Shown here: piece by piece, positions 36,348 to 45,144 of the stretch | How positions within the stretch are numbered: position 1 is the first letter of the stretch | Layout of the letters: each line of letters opens with the position of its first letter | The notes under the pieces: model-generated | What the model was told of the DNA's origin: nothing | The model's database searches: none | The model's input: the letters and a program-made list of their open reading frames with translations, nothing else | DNA from: an uncultured Azospirillum sp. | GTDB lineage: Bacteria > Pseudomonadota > Alphaproteobacteria > Azospirillales > Azospirillaceae | DNA length: 64,000 nucleotides | Assembly: GCF_946480385.1 (NCBI RefSeq) | Contig: NZ_CAMLJP010000009.1 | Location: forward strand, 1-64,000 | Direction of reading: 5' to 3' | Translations under genes and position numbers: made by a program

Positions 36348-38531
36348 ATGGCGCTGACGGAGCAGAATAGCGGCGGGGGCGGGCCCGGTGGCGGGGGCGG
36401 CCCCGGCAACATGGCCGCCTTCGGCGAGATGTGGTCGGTCGCCAAGTCGTCGCTGAAGCGCGGCGACGTGGCGATGGCCATCGGCATCCTGATCGTCGTG
36501 GTCGGGCTGATCATGCCGCTGCCCAGCGTCATGCTCGACATGATGCTGGGGCTGAACGTCACCATCTCCATCCTGATCCTGATGGTGGTGCTGTTCATCT
36601 CCAAGCCGCTGGAGCTGTCGTCCTACCCGACGATCCTGCTGATCACCACGCTGTTGCGCCTGTCGCTCAACATGGCGTCCACGCGCCTGATCCTGACGCA
36701 TGGACATGAGGGCACGTCGGCCGCCGGCCATGTGATCGAGGCCTTCGCCAGCCTGGTCATGGGCGGCGATTTCGTCATCGGCGTGATCATCTACGCCATC
36801 CTGACCATCGTGAACTTCAAGGTCATCACCGCCGGTTCGGGCCGCATCGCCGAAGTGGCGGCGCGCTTCACCCTGGACGCCATGCCCGGCAAGCAGATGG
36901 CGATCGACGCCGACCTGTCGGCCGGCATGATCGACGAGGGCACGGCGCGGGCGCGCCGCAAGGAGCTGGAGGACGAAAGCGCCTTCTTCGGCTCGATGGA
37001 CGGTGCGTCGAAGTTCGTGAAGGGTGACGCCGTCGCCGGCTTGATGATCATGTTCATCAACATCCTCGGCGGCGTGACCATCGCGGTGCTGCGCCACGAC
37101 ATGCCGGTGATGACGGCGCTGGACACCTTCACCAAGCTGACCATCGGTGACGGTCTGGTGTCGCAGATCCCGGCGCTGGTGATCTCGATCTCCGCCGGCT
37201 TCCTGGTGTCGAAGGCGGGCATGGGCGGCTCGACCGACAAGGCGGTGGTCGGGCAGCTGACCGGCCACAGCCAGGCGCTGGCCCTGGCGGCCGGCGCCGT
37301 CGGCGTGCTGGCCCTGCTGCCGGGCATGCCGATCCTGACGCTGGCCCCGGTCATCGTCGCCGTCGGCGCCGCCGCCTGGTACATGCCGCGCCTGCGCGCC
37401 AGGAAGGAGGCGGAAGAGGCCGCGGCAGCGGAGGAAGCGGCGGCGGCCGGCGGCGCGGGCGGCGGCATGCCGGGTGCCGGCCCGGCGCCGGACGAACCGA
37501 TCTCCACCGCGCTGTCCATCGACCTGATCCGGCTGGAGCTGGGCTATGGCCTCCTGTCGCTGATCAACCAGCCGCAGGCGGGCAGCCACCGGCTGACCGA
37601 CCAGATCAAGGGCCTGCGCCGGCAGATCGCCGGCGAGGTCGGCTTCGTCATGCCGGCGGTGCGCATCCAGGACAACCTGCAGCTTCCGCCCAACACCTAC
37701 ATCATCCGCGTGAAGGAGATCGAGGCCGGGCGCGGCGACATCCGGCCCAACATGCTGCTGGTGATGGACCCGCGCGGCGACGCCATGAGCCTGCCCGGCG
37801 AACAGACGGTGGAGCCGACCTTCGGCCTGCCCGCCATCTGGATCGAGCCCGGCTATCGCGAGGAGGCGCTGTTCAAGGGCTATACCGTCGTCGACCCGTC
37901 GACCGTGGTGACCACCCACCTGACCGAGCTGATCAAGGACAACATGCCGGAGCTGCTGTCCTTCACCGAGACGCAGAAGCTGCTGGACGAGACCGACAAG
38001 GAACACCAGAAGCTGATCGCCGATGTGGTGCCCGGACAGATCACTGTGGGCGGATTGCAACGGGTGTTGCAGAATCTCCTTGCCGAACGGGTCTCGATCC
38101 GGGATCTTCCCACCATATTGGAAGGGGTATCCGAAGCGACCAGCCAGACCCGCAGCATCACCCAGATCACCGAGCATGTGCGGTCCCGCCTTGCCCGGCA
38201 GATTTGCGACGCGAACACGAACGAGATGGGCTTCATCCCGCTCGTCACCCTGTCGCCCGAATGGGAGCAGGGGTTCGCCGAATCGCTGGTGGGCGACGGC
38301 GACGACCGGCAGCTGACGATGGCTCCGTCCCGCCTGCAGCAGTTCATCACCTCCGTCCGTCAAACCTTCGAGCGACATGCCATGATGGGCGAGAGCCCCG
38401 TTCTATTGACCAGCCCGCTGATCCGGCCCTTCGTCCGCTCCATCGTCGAGCGGTTCCGGCCGGCGACCGTGGTCATGTCGCAGAACGAGATCCACCCGAA
38501 GGCCCGCATCAAGACCCTGGGGCAGATCTGA
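36348..38531 (+). CDS. flhA: Flagellar export gate protein FlhA
   Basis: 727 residues. After a Gly-rich N-terminus (GGGGPGGGGGPG) come about eight transmembrane helices and the conserved FHIPEP-type features (TLLRLSLNMASTRLIL; MPGKQMAIDADLSAGMID; FGSMDGASKFVKGDA). The cytoplasmic domain from about 365 includes the linker and the nonameric ring (LRRQIAGEVGFVMPAVRIQD). It starts 41 bases after flbD. FlhA is the proton-driven export gate of the flagellar type III system. The Ala/Glu-rich linker around 350-365 is longer than usual. Confidence 0.96.
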   Translation: MALTEQNSGGGGPGGGGGPGNMAAFGEMWSVAKSSLKRGDVAMAIGILIVVVGLIMPLPSVMLDMMLGLNVTISILILMVVLFISKPLELSSYPTILLITTLLRLSLNMASTRLILTHGHEGTSAAGHVIEAFASLVMGGDFVIGVIIYAILTIVNFKVITAGSGRIAEVAARFTLDAMPGKQMAIDADLSAGMIDEGTARARRKELEDESAFFGSMDGASKFVKGDAVAGLMIMFINILGGVTIAVLRHDMPVMTALDTFTKLTIGDGLVSQIPALVISISAGFLVSKAGMGGSTDKAVVGQLTGHSQALALAAGAVGVLALLPGMPILTLAPVIVAVGAAAWYMPRLRARKEAEEAAAAEEAAAAGGAGGGMPGAGPAPDEPISTALSIDLIRLELGYGLLSLINQPQAGSHRLTDQIKGLRRQIAGEVGFVMPAVRIQDNLQLPPNTYIIRVKEIEAGRGDIRPNMLLVMDPRGDAMSLPGEQTVEPTFGLPAIWIEPGYREEALFKGYTVVDPSTVVTTHLTELIKDNMPELLSFTETQKLLDETDKEHQKLIADVVPGQITVGGLQRVLQNLLAERVSIRDLPTILEGVSEATSQTRSITQITEHVRSRLARQICDANTNEMGFIPLVTLSPEWEQGFAESLVGDGDDRQLTMAPSRLQQFITSVRQTFERHAMMGESPVLLTSPLIRPFVRSIVERFRPATVVMSQNEIHPKARIKTLGQI

Positions 38532-38577
38532 TGGTGCGTGCCGTTCCCTCCTCCTTAGCTGACGGAAGGCGCTGCCG

Positions 38578-39867
38578 ATGCGGCTGAAGTCCTTCCATGC
38601 CAAGACCATGTCCGACGCCATGCGGATGGTGCGCCAGTCGCTGGGCGACGACGCCATCATCGTCGCCACGCGCGAGGAGGAAGGCGGCGGCGTGCGCGTC
38701 ACGGCGGCGGTGGAAGAGGACGACCTGCCGCCGGCCCAATCCTCCGGCACCGCGCGCGGCGGCCGGGGCAAGGCGCCGCCCAAGCCGGTGGAACCCGAGA
38801 TCGACGTGGGCGAGGTGGTGGCCGACGCCCTGCAGCGCCATGGCGTTCCGGCGGCGCTGGCCGAGCAGCTGATCGACGCGGCGTCGGGGCTGGACACCGA
38901 GGATCCGCGGCTGGCGCTGGGCTCGGCGCTCGATTCCTTCTTCACCTTCAATCCGCTGCCCGACGGCCGGTCGCCGGTGAAGCCGCTGGCGCTGGTCGGG
39001 CCGCCGGGGTCGGGCAAGACGCTGGTCGCCGCCAAGCTGGCGGCACGCGCCGTGTTCAGGAAATGCTCGGTCGGCGTCATCACCACCGACACGGTGCGGG
39101 CCGGCGGCGTCGACCAACTGGCCGCCTTCACCCGGCTGATGAAGCTGAAGCTGGCGACGGTGGAGGACCCCGACGCGCTGGCCGGCGCCTTCGAGGTGCA
39201 TCGGCGCACCGACCTCGTGCTGGTCGACACCGCCGGGCGCAACCCGTTCGACGCCGACGACATGCAGGATCTGCGCGCCATGCTGTCCGCCGGTGACGTC
39301 GAGCCGGTGCTGGTGCTGCCGGCCGGGCTGGACGCGATGGAGGCCGCCGACATGGCGCTGGCCTTCAAGGCGGTCGGCGTGCGCCGCATGCTGGTGACCC
39401 GGCTGGACATCGCGCGCCGGCTGGGCAGCGTGCTGGCCATCGCCGCGCGCGCCCGGCTGTCCTTCTGCGACGCCAGCATCTCGTCCAAGGTGGCGGAGGG
39501 GCTGACGGCATTGAACCCGCTGGCGCTTGCCCGCATGATGATCCCGGCCGAGGAGAAGGCCCCCGCCGTCAAGGAACCCGCGCCGCGCCGTGCCGCCCGC
39601 ACCCCGGCGTGGGACGAGGACGACGACATCGGCGAAGACGGCCAACCCGATCACGAGCCGGATCATGAGCCGGCCCATCGGCCTGAGCGCAAACCGAAGT
39701 TCGGACGGGGCTATGAGCCGGAGGACGACGAGCCGGAGATGGAGCCGGCGCCACCGCCACCGCCACCGCGCAGGGCCGCCGCCGCGAAGCCGACCAAACC
39801 CGCATCTGCAAAACCCGCAACCAAGGCTAAGGCCGCCAGTTCCCCCTCGTCGAGGACCCTGCCATGA
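38578..39867 (+). CDS. flhF: SRP-type GTPase FlhF
   Basis: 429 residues. The N-terminal B-domain (MRLKSFHAKTMSDAMRMV) leads to an SRP-type NG GTPase: P-loop GPPGSGKTLVAAKLA near 141-155, DTVRAGGVDQLAAF, G3 DTAGRNP and a late TRLDIARR. A long C-terminal Pro/Lys-rich tail from ~320 is low-complexity and acidic, then basic. FlhF sets where and how many polar flagella are built. The start is ATG 38578, and its stop overlaps flhG (ATGA). Classic FlhF proteins do not carry this tail, so it is probably lineage-specific. Confidence 0.93.
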   Translation: MRLKSFHAKTMSDAMRMVRQSLGDDAIIVATREEEGGGVRVTAAVEEDDLPPAQSSGTARGGRGKAPPKPVEPEIDVGEVVADALQRHGVPAALAEQLIDAASGLDTEDPRLALGSALDSFFTFNPLPDGRSPVKPLALVGPPGSGKTLVAAKLAARAVFRKCSVGVITTDTVRAGGVDQLAAFTRLMKLKLATVEDPDALAGAFEVHRRTDLVLVDTAGRNPFDADDMQDLRAMLSAGDVEPVLVLPAGLDAMEAADMALAFKAVGVRRMLVTRLDIARRLGSVLAIAARARLSFCDASISSKVAEGLTALNPLALARMMIPAEEKAPAVKEPAPRRAARTPAWDEDDDIGEDGQPDHEPDHEPAHRPERKPKFGRGYEPEDDEPEMEPAPPPPPPRRAAAAKPTKPASAKPATKAKAASSPSSRTLP

Positions 39868-40661
39868 CCGATCCGGTGTTCCCGGCCGCCCTCAAGAACG
39901 TTCGCCCGCTGCGCGGCGCCAACGTCATCGCCGTGGCCAGCGGGAAGGGCGGCGTCGGCAAGACGTGGTTCTCCATCACGCTGAGCCATGCCCTCACCAA
40001 GGCGGGTATGAACACCCTGCTGTTCGACGGCGATCTGGGCCTCGCCAACGTCGACATCCAACTGGGCTTCTCGCCCAAGAACGATCTGGGCGCCGTCATC
40101 AACGGCGAGGTGACGCTGGCCAAGGCGGCGCAGCGCTTCCCCGACACCGGGTTCGACATCATCGCCGGCCGGTCGGGATCCGGCACGTTGGCGCAGCTGC
40201 CGAGCCAGCGGCTGTCCGGCCTGCGCAACGACCTGCTGGAACTGGCGAAGAGCTATGACCGGGTGGTGATGGACATGGGCGCCGGCGTCGACCGCACGGT
40301 GCGCACCCTGTCGGGTCCGGCCGGCACCACGCTGGTGGTGACAACGGACGAGCCGACCTCGCTGACCGACGCCTATGCCTTCATCAAGCTGACCCACGCC
40401 ACCAACCCGTCGGCCGATTTGCGGATCGTGGTGAACATGGCGCAGAGCGTGAAGGACGGCGAGCGCACCTACGGCACCATCCTGAAGGCCTGCCAGAACT
40501 TCCTGAAATACAAGCCGGCGCTGGCGGGCATCATCCGCCGCGACCTGAAGGTGCGCGACGCCATCCGCAACCAGACCCCGCTGCTGACCCGCTCACCCTC
40601 CAGCGACGCGGCCCGCGACGTCGAGGCGATCGTGCAGCGGCTGCTCGCCAGCGCCAAGTAA
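39864..40661 (+). CDS. flhG: MinD/ParA-like ATPase FlhG
   Basis: 265 residues. A deviant Walker A (ASGKGGVGKTWFS at about 29-41) and FDGDLGLANVDIQLG identify the MinD/FlhG subgroup; VVMDMGAGVDRTV is the Walker B region. It counteracts FlhF and limits flagellar number. The start overlaps the flhF stop. The C-terminus (DVEAIVQRLLAS) has a short amphipathic helix that could contact membrane. Confidence 0.93.
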   Translation: MTDPVFPAALKNVRPLRGANVIAVASGKGGVGKTWFSITLSHALTKAGMNTLLFDGDLGLANVDIQLGFSPKNDLGAVINGEVTLAKAAQRFPDTGFDIIAGRSGSGTLAQLPSQRLSGLRNDLLELAKSYDRVVMDMGAGVDRTVRTLSGPAGTTLVVTTDEPTSLTDAYAFIKLTHATNPSADLRIVVNMAQSVKDGERTYGTILKACQNFLKYKPALAGIIRRDLKVRDAIRNQTPLLTRSPSSDAARDVEAIVQRLLASAK

Positions 40662-40670
40662 CGGCCGGGT

Positions 40671-42527
40671 ATGGGCGGGGCGATCCCACCGTCAGTCACG
40701 CCTACCGCCGCCACCGCCGCGGCAGCCCCCACCGCGCCCGCCCCTGTTACGGCCGAGGCCACGGTCGTCCAGCTTCCCGAACGGCTGCCGGAGGTCACCC
40801 GCCCGGTGGTGCTGACCGGCACCGTCGCCGGCCAGACGCCGGAGGGGCTGACCCGCGTGCGCACCGCGGCGGGTGAACTGCTGCTGGACAGCGCGGCGGA
40901 GCTGCCGACGGACAAGCAGGTCACGGTGCAGATCACGCCGGGCAACACGCCCTCGACGGGAACGCCCACCACCGCCCTGCCGGCCAAGCCGACGGCGCTG
41001 ATCCTGCTGCAGTCCTTGGGGAATCCGGCCGCGCCGCAGACCGGCGTGACGACGCCGACCCCGGCGGCCGGAAGCGGAGCGGCGCCCGCCGTCCTGCTGC
41101 CCACCCCTACGGGGGCGACGGTCCCGACCAACCTGCCGCCGCTGATGCCGGGCACCGTCGTGCCGGCGCTGGTTCTGGCCGGCGGGTCGGGCGCCAAGCC
41201 GTTGACCCCGGCCGCGACGGCGACGCAGGGTGCGCCCGCCACGCCGGCTGCGGGAACGCCAGGCCCGGCCGGTTCGACGAAGCCCGAGGCTCCGGCTGCC
41301 GGGGCGCCAGCCGCGCCGACGGCCGGTTCGCCGACGGCCAATTCGCCGATGGCCGCCCCGACGATGGGCGGCGGCAGCGCCACCTTCGGCACGCCGGTCC
41401 AACTGGGCGGCGACGCGGCCCATCCCGGCGCTGAAACGCCGACGATGCCGAACCAGCCCGGCGAGACCGCCGGCAACGCCGAGCCACCCGACCTGCCACG
41501 CGGCGCCACGGTGGCGCTGAAGATCCTGACCGTCACCCCACCGCCGCAACAGCCTCGCCCGCCCGGCGATCCAGAGGCCGGCGGACGCAACGGGCAGGCC
41601 GGGAACCAGTCCGGCCAGCAATCCGGCGGGCAGCCTGCTCCTCAGCCGGACGAGGCCGCGCTGCCGTCCGACACGCCCATCCTGCGCGGCACGGTGGCCG
41701 GCAGCACACCGCAGGGGCAGCCGATCCTGGCGACCAAACAGGGCATGCTGGCGCTGAACGTCCCGGCAAGCCTGCCGCCGGGGGCCAAGGTGACGGCGGC
41801 GCTGGCCGACCTCGCCCAGGCGATGCAGGCGGCGGCCCCCACCCTGCCCGGCCCGCCGGGTCCGCTGGACGGGCGCGACTGGCCGGCGATGCGGCAGCTG
41901 ATGGCGACGCTGGCGGCGGCCGATCCGGCGCTCGCCAAGTCGATGCTGGCGACGATGCCGCAACCGAACCGCAAGCTGACCGCCGCGATCGGCTTCTTCC
42001 TGGCGGCGATGCGCGGCGGCGACGCGGCTGGCTGGCTGGGTGACGATGCGGCAAGCGCCCTGGACAAGGCGGGCCGCCGTGACCTGCTGGAGCGGCTGGA
42101 GAAGGATTTCGACGGTCTGCGCCGCGAGGCGGCGGAAACGCTGCCCGGTGACTGGCGCAGCTACACCATCCCGCTGATGGACGCCAACGGGCCGAAGCCG
42201 ATCAAGCTGCATGTCCATCCGCTGAAGGAGGACGAGGAGAGCGGCGGCAAGGAACGGTCCAAGCCGGGCAGCCGCTTCGTCATCGATCTGGACCTCAGCC
42301 GTTTCGGGCCGATGCAGCTGGACGGGCTGGTGCGGCCCAACCATTTCGACCTGATCCTGCGCAGCCACACCGCCCTGCCGCCGGAACTGCGGGTGGAGCT
42401 GATCCAGGTCTTCGCCGACAGCGTGCGGGCCGTCGGCTATAGCGGCGGACTGTCCTTCCAATCGGGGGCGCGCAGCTGGGTGAAGCTGACCCGCGCCGGC
42501 CAAGCGGGCCTGGGGGTGTCGGCATGA
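40671..42527 (+). CDS. FliK-like hook-length control protein
   Basis: 618 residues, very rich in Ala, Pro, Gly and Thr over the first ~400 positions, so mostly disordered. The C-terminal ~90 residues have the Flg_hook/FliK C-terminal pattern (RFVIDLDLSRFGPMQLDGLV, FDLILRSHTALPPELR, ADSVRAVGYSGGLSF). FliK secretes as a ruler and switches FlhB specificity from hook to filament. Its place right after flhG fits that role, but the low-complexity N-terminus makes a family name uncertain. Start is ATG 40671, 9 bases after flhG; its stop overlaps the next gene by 4 bases. Confidence 0.72.
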   Translation: MGGAIPPSVTPTAATAAAAPTAPAPVTAEATVVQLPERLPEVTRPVVLTGTVAGQTPEGLTRVRTAAGELLLDSAAELPTDKQVTVQITPGNTPSTGTPTTALPAKPTALILLQSLGNPAAPQTGVTTPTPAAGSGAAPAVLLPTPTGATVPTNLPPLMPGTVVPALVLAGGSGAKPLTPAATATQGAPATPAAGTPGPAGSTKPEAPAAGAPAAPTAGSPTANSPMAAPTMGGGSATFGTPVQLGGDAAHPGAETPTMPNQPGETAGNAEPPDLPRGATVALKILTVTPPPQQPRPPGDPEAGGRNGQAGNQSGQQSGGQPAPQPDEAALPSDTPILRGTVAGSTPQGQPILATKQGMLALNVPASLPPGAKVTAALADLAQAMQAAAPTLPGPPGPLDGRDWPAMRQLMATLAAADPALAKSMLATMPQPNRKLTAAIGFFLAAMRGGDAAGWLGDDAASALDKAGRRDLLERLEKDFDGLRREAAETLPGDWRSYTIPLMDANGPKPIKLHVHPLKEDEESGGKERSKPGSRFVIDLDLSRFGPMQLDGLVRPNHFDLILRSHTALPPELRVELIQVFADSVRAVGYSGGLSFQSGARSWVKLTRAGQAGLGVSA

Positions 42528-42877
42528 GGCGCGAGCGGCTGACCACCCGCCCCTCCCCCGACGCCCGCCACGACTTTCTGGTCGAACTGCGTGGCGAGCC
42601 GCTGCCGGGGGTGCGGCTGACCCTGCGGCTGGTGCCGGACCTGCTGGTGCCCGATCCGGCGTCGGTGGTGGCCTATCTGGCGGAGTTCGCCGGTTTTGCG
42701 GATGGGCTGGAGTCGCTGGCCGTCGCCATCCTGGACGACGTCAACAACGAGCTGGTCCCCCGCTGGGTCGAGGTGGCGGTGGAGAGCGACACGCCCCTGC
42801 CCCACCGCGTGGTGATCGAGGACCGGCAGCCGACCTGGGACAATCCGCGGCTGATCGGGCGGCTGCGTCCGCTGTAA
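42524..42877 (+). CDS. QueF-like T-fold protein without catalytic cysteine
   Basis: 117 residues with no Cys at all. Positions 37-84 look like the second half of a unimodular QueF nitrile reductase: VPDLLVPDPASVVAYLAEF compares with the IPDxKMVESKSLKLYLFSF region, a Glu63 follows, and ILDD (69-72) then VPRWVEV (78-84) compare with NDLIELMDPRYIEV. The conserved FTSLCPxTGQPDF active site of QueF is absent; the N-terminus reads DARHDFLVELRGEPLPG. So it is probably a T-fold protein with a new job. Start overlaps the fliK-like stop (ATGA), so it belongs to the flagellar operon. Confidence 0.6.
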   Translation: MRRERLTTRPSPDARHDFLVELRGEPLPGVRLTLRLVPDLLVPDPASVVAYLAEFAGFADGLESLAVAILDDVNNELVPRWVEVAVESDTPLPHRVVIEDRQPTWDNPRLIGRLRPL

Positions 42878-42883
42878 GCGGGC

Positions 42884-43333
42884 TCAGTCGTCCTCGTAGA
42901 GCCCCTGCGCGGCGGTGCGGTGGCAGGCTTCGCAGTTGCTCTTGGCGCCGACCGACTTGCGCGTCCAGATCGACGGTGAGAAATCGTGCTTGTGCAGCCA
43001 CCAGCGCTGTTCGGTGATGCGGATCAGGCGACCGTCGCCGCTGCCGGCATTCTGCGTCAGATAGTTGCGGATGGCCGCGGCGGTGTCGGCCGGCAGGTTG
43101 GCATTCTCGCCGAAATGGTCCTGCAGATTGTCCATAATGCGATTCCAGGACGCCGCCGGCAGCAGGCCCGGCTGAAAGACCATGTGGCACTCGCCGCATT
43201 CCTTCTGGGTGGCGGCGTGGGTGACCGGCCGGACCCGTTCGAACTCGCTGGCAAAGGCCGCACCGGCGGTCACGGCCAGTATGGCGAGCGCGGCGATGCC
43301 GGTGAGCGGGCGGAGGCTGCGGTTGGGGGACAT
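42884..43333 (-). CDS. Diheme cytochrome c (DHC family)
   Basis: 149 residues from ATG 43333, with a signal peptide of about 29 residues (RPLTGIAALAILAVTAGAAFAS). Two heme c motifs are visible: CGECH at 46-50 and CEACH at 134-138, near the ends as in the DHC family. In Rhodobacter sphaeroides DHC is the electron donor of SHP, and the two genes sit with a membrane cytochrome b, as here. The protein would be periplasmic. It starts 10 bases after the SHP stop and ends 6 bases from the convergent flagellar operon. Confidence 0.88.
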   Translation of the reverse strand: MSPNRSLRPLTGIAALAILAVTAGAAFASEFERVRPVTHAATQKECGECHMVFQPGLLPAASWNRIMDNLQDHFGENANLPADTAAAIRNYLTQNAGSGDGRLIRITEQRWWLHKHDFSPSIWTRKSVGAKSNCEACHRTAAQGLYEDD

Positions 43334-43343
43334 TGGCGGCTCG

Positions 43344-43790
43344 CTATTGGTTCGACAGGAAGGTGATGAAGTCGCCCTTTTCCTGTGCCGTGCAGGCGCG
43401 GCCGAGGACGTTGACGCAGTCGCGCTCGAACCGCTTTTCGACCTCGGCGGGATCGGTGAAGCGCTTGGGATTGGCGGACACCGCCATCGGCAGGATGTCG
43501 CGGCCGGTCTTGTAATGGCGGCCGGTTCCGGCTGGATCGCGGGTGTGGCAGCTGGCGCAGCCGGGAGTGTCGGCGACCTTGCCGCCGGTGTGCGGCCCGA
43601 GATAGAGCGCGCGCCCACGCTCTGCCGAGAAGCCGGCGAAGCCGGGAGCCTGCGCCTTGGCCTGGGCGGCATAGCCGTCGAGGATGCGGGCACGCTCCGG
43701 ATTGCCGGAGGCCGCCAGGGCGACGCCGGCGCCCAGGGACAGCGCGGCGGCGAGCAGGAGAATCGGTCTGGTCGGTCTGGTCGGATTCAT
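43344..43790 (-). CDS. Sphaeroides heme protein (SHP, DUF1924)
   Basis: 148 residues from ATG 43790, with a signal peptide of about 27 residues. One heme c motif (CASCH, 78-82) follows, and a second Cys pair is near the C-terminus (CVNVLGRAC). SHP is a class of high-spin cytochrome c that binds oxygen and nitric oxide through an unusual Asn axial ligand; Asn107 in VSANPKRF is the likely equivalent, based on the R. sphaeroides protein. The start overlaps the cytochrome b stop (ATGA). It would receive electrons from the DHC encoded next. Confidence 0.88.
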   Translation of the reverse strand: MNPTRPTRPILLLAAALSLGAGVALAASGNPERARILDGYAAQAKAQAPGFAGFSAERGRALYLGPHTGGKVADTPGCASCHTRDPAGTGRHYKTGRDILPMAVSANPKRFTDPAEVEKRFERDCVNVLGRACTAQEKGDFITFLSNQ

Positions 43791-44323
43791 GGGATCACCC
43801 GGTTGGAAATGGTGGACAGCCACGCGGTGCAGCGGGACGCGACGCCGGACGGAATCCGCTTCAGGCCGTGCAGCGCGAAGACCAGGGCGATGTGCGCCAG
43901 GATGAGGAAGAGGGAGGCCTCGCCGATCTCCTTGTGCAGATGTTCGACCTTGACGAAGAAGTCGGCGACGGCGCCGGTCGCCGCCGCGATCCCGACGCCG
44001 ATCAGCAGGGCGGCGGCCATCCAGGCGGTCAGCGGGCTGCGCTCCGCCCTCGCCTTGACATCGCCGGTGACCAGACGGCGGAGCCATCCGGCGACCGCCG
44101 CCACGGAGGGGCGTGGAAGGCGCAGCGGGCTTCCCGCCGGGGCCAGCGCCCCCGCCGCCACCCGCAGGCCGATGGCGCCGAGGACGGCATAGCCGGAAAA
44201 GACATGCATGCCGTAGGTGTCCTCGTCGCCGGTGAGGTAGGCGACAATGAAGGCGCCCGAGACGATAGCGTGGAAGGCCAGCAGGGCGGTCATCTCGGCG
44301 GCGGAAGGCTTGCGGGCGGACAT
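43787..44323 (-). CDS. Cytochrome b561-type membrane protein
   Basis: 178 residues with four hydrophobic helices (about 10-32, 45-62, 95-120, 135-158) and paired His residues for two b hemes (FHAIVSG; MHVFSGYAVLGA; EHLHKEIGEASLFLILAHI). It would pass electrons from quinol or another membrane donor to DHC and SHP. It heads the minus-strand group and starts at ATG 44323. The type fits the cytochrome b subunit seen with SHP in Rhodobacter. Confidence 0.85.
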   Translation of the reverse strand: MSARKPSAAEMTALLAFHAIVSGAFIVAYLTGDEDTYGMHVFSGYAVLGAIGLRVAAGALAPAGSPLRLPRPSVAAVAGWLRRLVTGDVKARAERSPLTAWMAAALLIGVGIAAATGAVADFFVKVEHLHKEIGEASLFLILAHIALVFALHGLKRIPSGVASRCTAWLSTISNRVIP

Positions 44324-44348
44324 GATGGTCTCCCTTTCCGAAGGCGGC

Positions 44349-44498
44349 TCAGTCGTCGTGGCCGGCGTCGCGATTGAGGCCGCCGGTCAGAAGGGCGGCG
44401 ATGCCGGCGACGCCGTCCGCCCTGGCCTGATAGGCGGTGGCGAGGGCGCCGACGACGACCGCCATCAGCAGGGTGTGGAGGATCATCTTCTTCAGCAT
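44349..44498 (-). CDS. Small exported or membrane protein
   Basis: 49 residues: KK then a hydrophobic helix (MILHTLLMAVVVGALATA) and ARADGVAGIAALLTGGLNR. The helix reads as a signal peptide with a possible ATAYQARA cleavage. It lies between the cytochrome b gene and the OB-fold protein gene, in the same direction. I do not recognise a family; it may be a small subunit of the heme system. The start ATG 44498 is supported by GGAGCC upstream only weakly. Confidence 0.5.
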   Translation of the reverse strand: MLKKMILHTLLMAVVVGALATAYQARADGVAGIAALLTGGLNRDAGHDD

Positions 44499-44511
44499 GG
44501 CGCGGCTCCGG

Positions 44512-44916
44512 TCAGTCGTCGTAGCGGTCACTGTCATGACCGTGGCGGCGTCCCTCATGCTTGCCCATGGCGTCGCGGCCGAAGACGGTGCCGTCCTGGC
44601 GGATGATCTGGCCGGCCTGGATCGCGCCCTGGCGGACGCCGCCGACGACGGTGATCTGGTCGCCGGTCTGGATGCCGTCGGGCAGGAAGCCGCGGCTGGC
44701 GACGTCAATGCGGTCGCTGCCGTCGGTCATGACGAACCAGTTGGCCGCGACCTTCTCCACGGTGCCGGTTACGGTGCCGCCGCCGGCCTTCACCACAGCG
44801 GCGATCGGCTGCGGGCTGGCCGGCTGGAAGGCGGCGCCGCGGTGGTGGTCGCCGGCAAAAGCGGCGGTGGCGAGGGTGGCGGTCAGGAGGGTGGCGAGGG
44901 AAACGGCTTTCAGCAT
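44512..44916 (-). CDS. Exported OB-fold-like small protein
   Basis: 134 residues from ATG 44916, with a signal peptide (MLKAVSLATLLTATLATAAFAG). The middle 40-110 looks like an OB-fold (GTVTGTVEKVAANWFVMTD, DQITVVGGV), similar in outline to periplasmic stress proteins of the YgiW/BOF kind. The C-terminus is His/Asp/Arg rich (GKHEGRRHGHDSDRYDD), which could bind metal. It is the first gene of the minus arm, facing the PepSY/two-component arm across the region with direct repeats. It may be a target of the response regulator. Confidence 0.6.
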   Translation of the reverse strand: MLKAVSLATLLTATLATAAFAGDHHRGAAFQPASPQPIAAVVKAGGGTVTGTVEKVAANWFVMTDGSDRIDVASRGFLPDGIQTGDQITVVGGVRQGAIQAGQIIRQDGTVFGRDAMGKHEGRRHGHDSDRYDD

Positions 44917-45001
44917 GGCATCACCTGTGGTGCGGGGTTGAGCGTCGAAGCGCCCGATGAACCGCACACTGCTCCACGCTGGCTGAGCCGAGCCTGAACG
45001 G

Positions 45002-45072
45002 GCCGTTCATCCGCCGTTCAGGATGGAAAAATCTGGTGGCCCATCATTGAGGGGCCATTCAGCGGCGGTTCA
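45002..45072. promoter_or_regulatory. Two pairs of 11-bp-spaced direct repeats (OmpR-type site candidate)
   Basis: GCCGTTCA occurs at 45002-45009 and 45013-45020, exactly 11 bases apart. A second pair, GCCATTCA at 45054-45061 and GCGGTTCA at 45065-45072, has the same spacing and lies 52 bases from the first. An overlapping TGAACGG-G-CCGTTCA dyad is at 44995-45009. Tandem sites at one helical turn are typical of OmpR/PhoB-type regulators. One encoded 404 bases downstream is the obvious candidate. The region sits between the divergent DHC/SHP and PepSY/two-component arms. Confidence 0.65.
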
Positions 45073-45144
45073 GGGATGCGACGATATGCTGGTTCGATCG
45101 CGCGGCCCCGGTGCGCGATGCTGTTCCAGGCTGAGAGGTCGATC

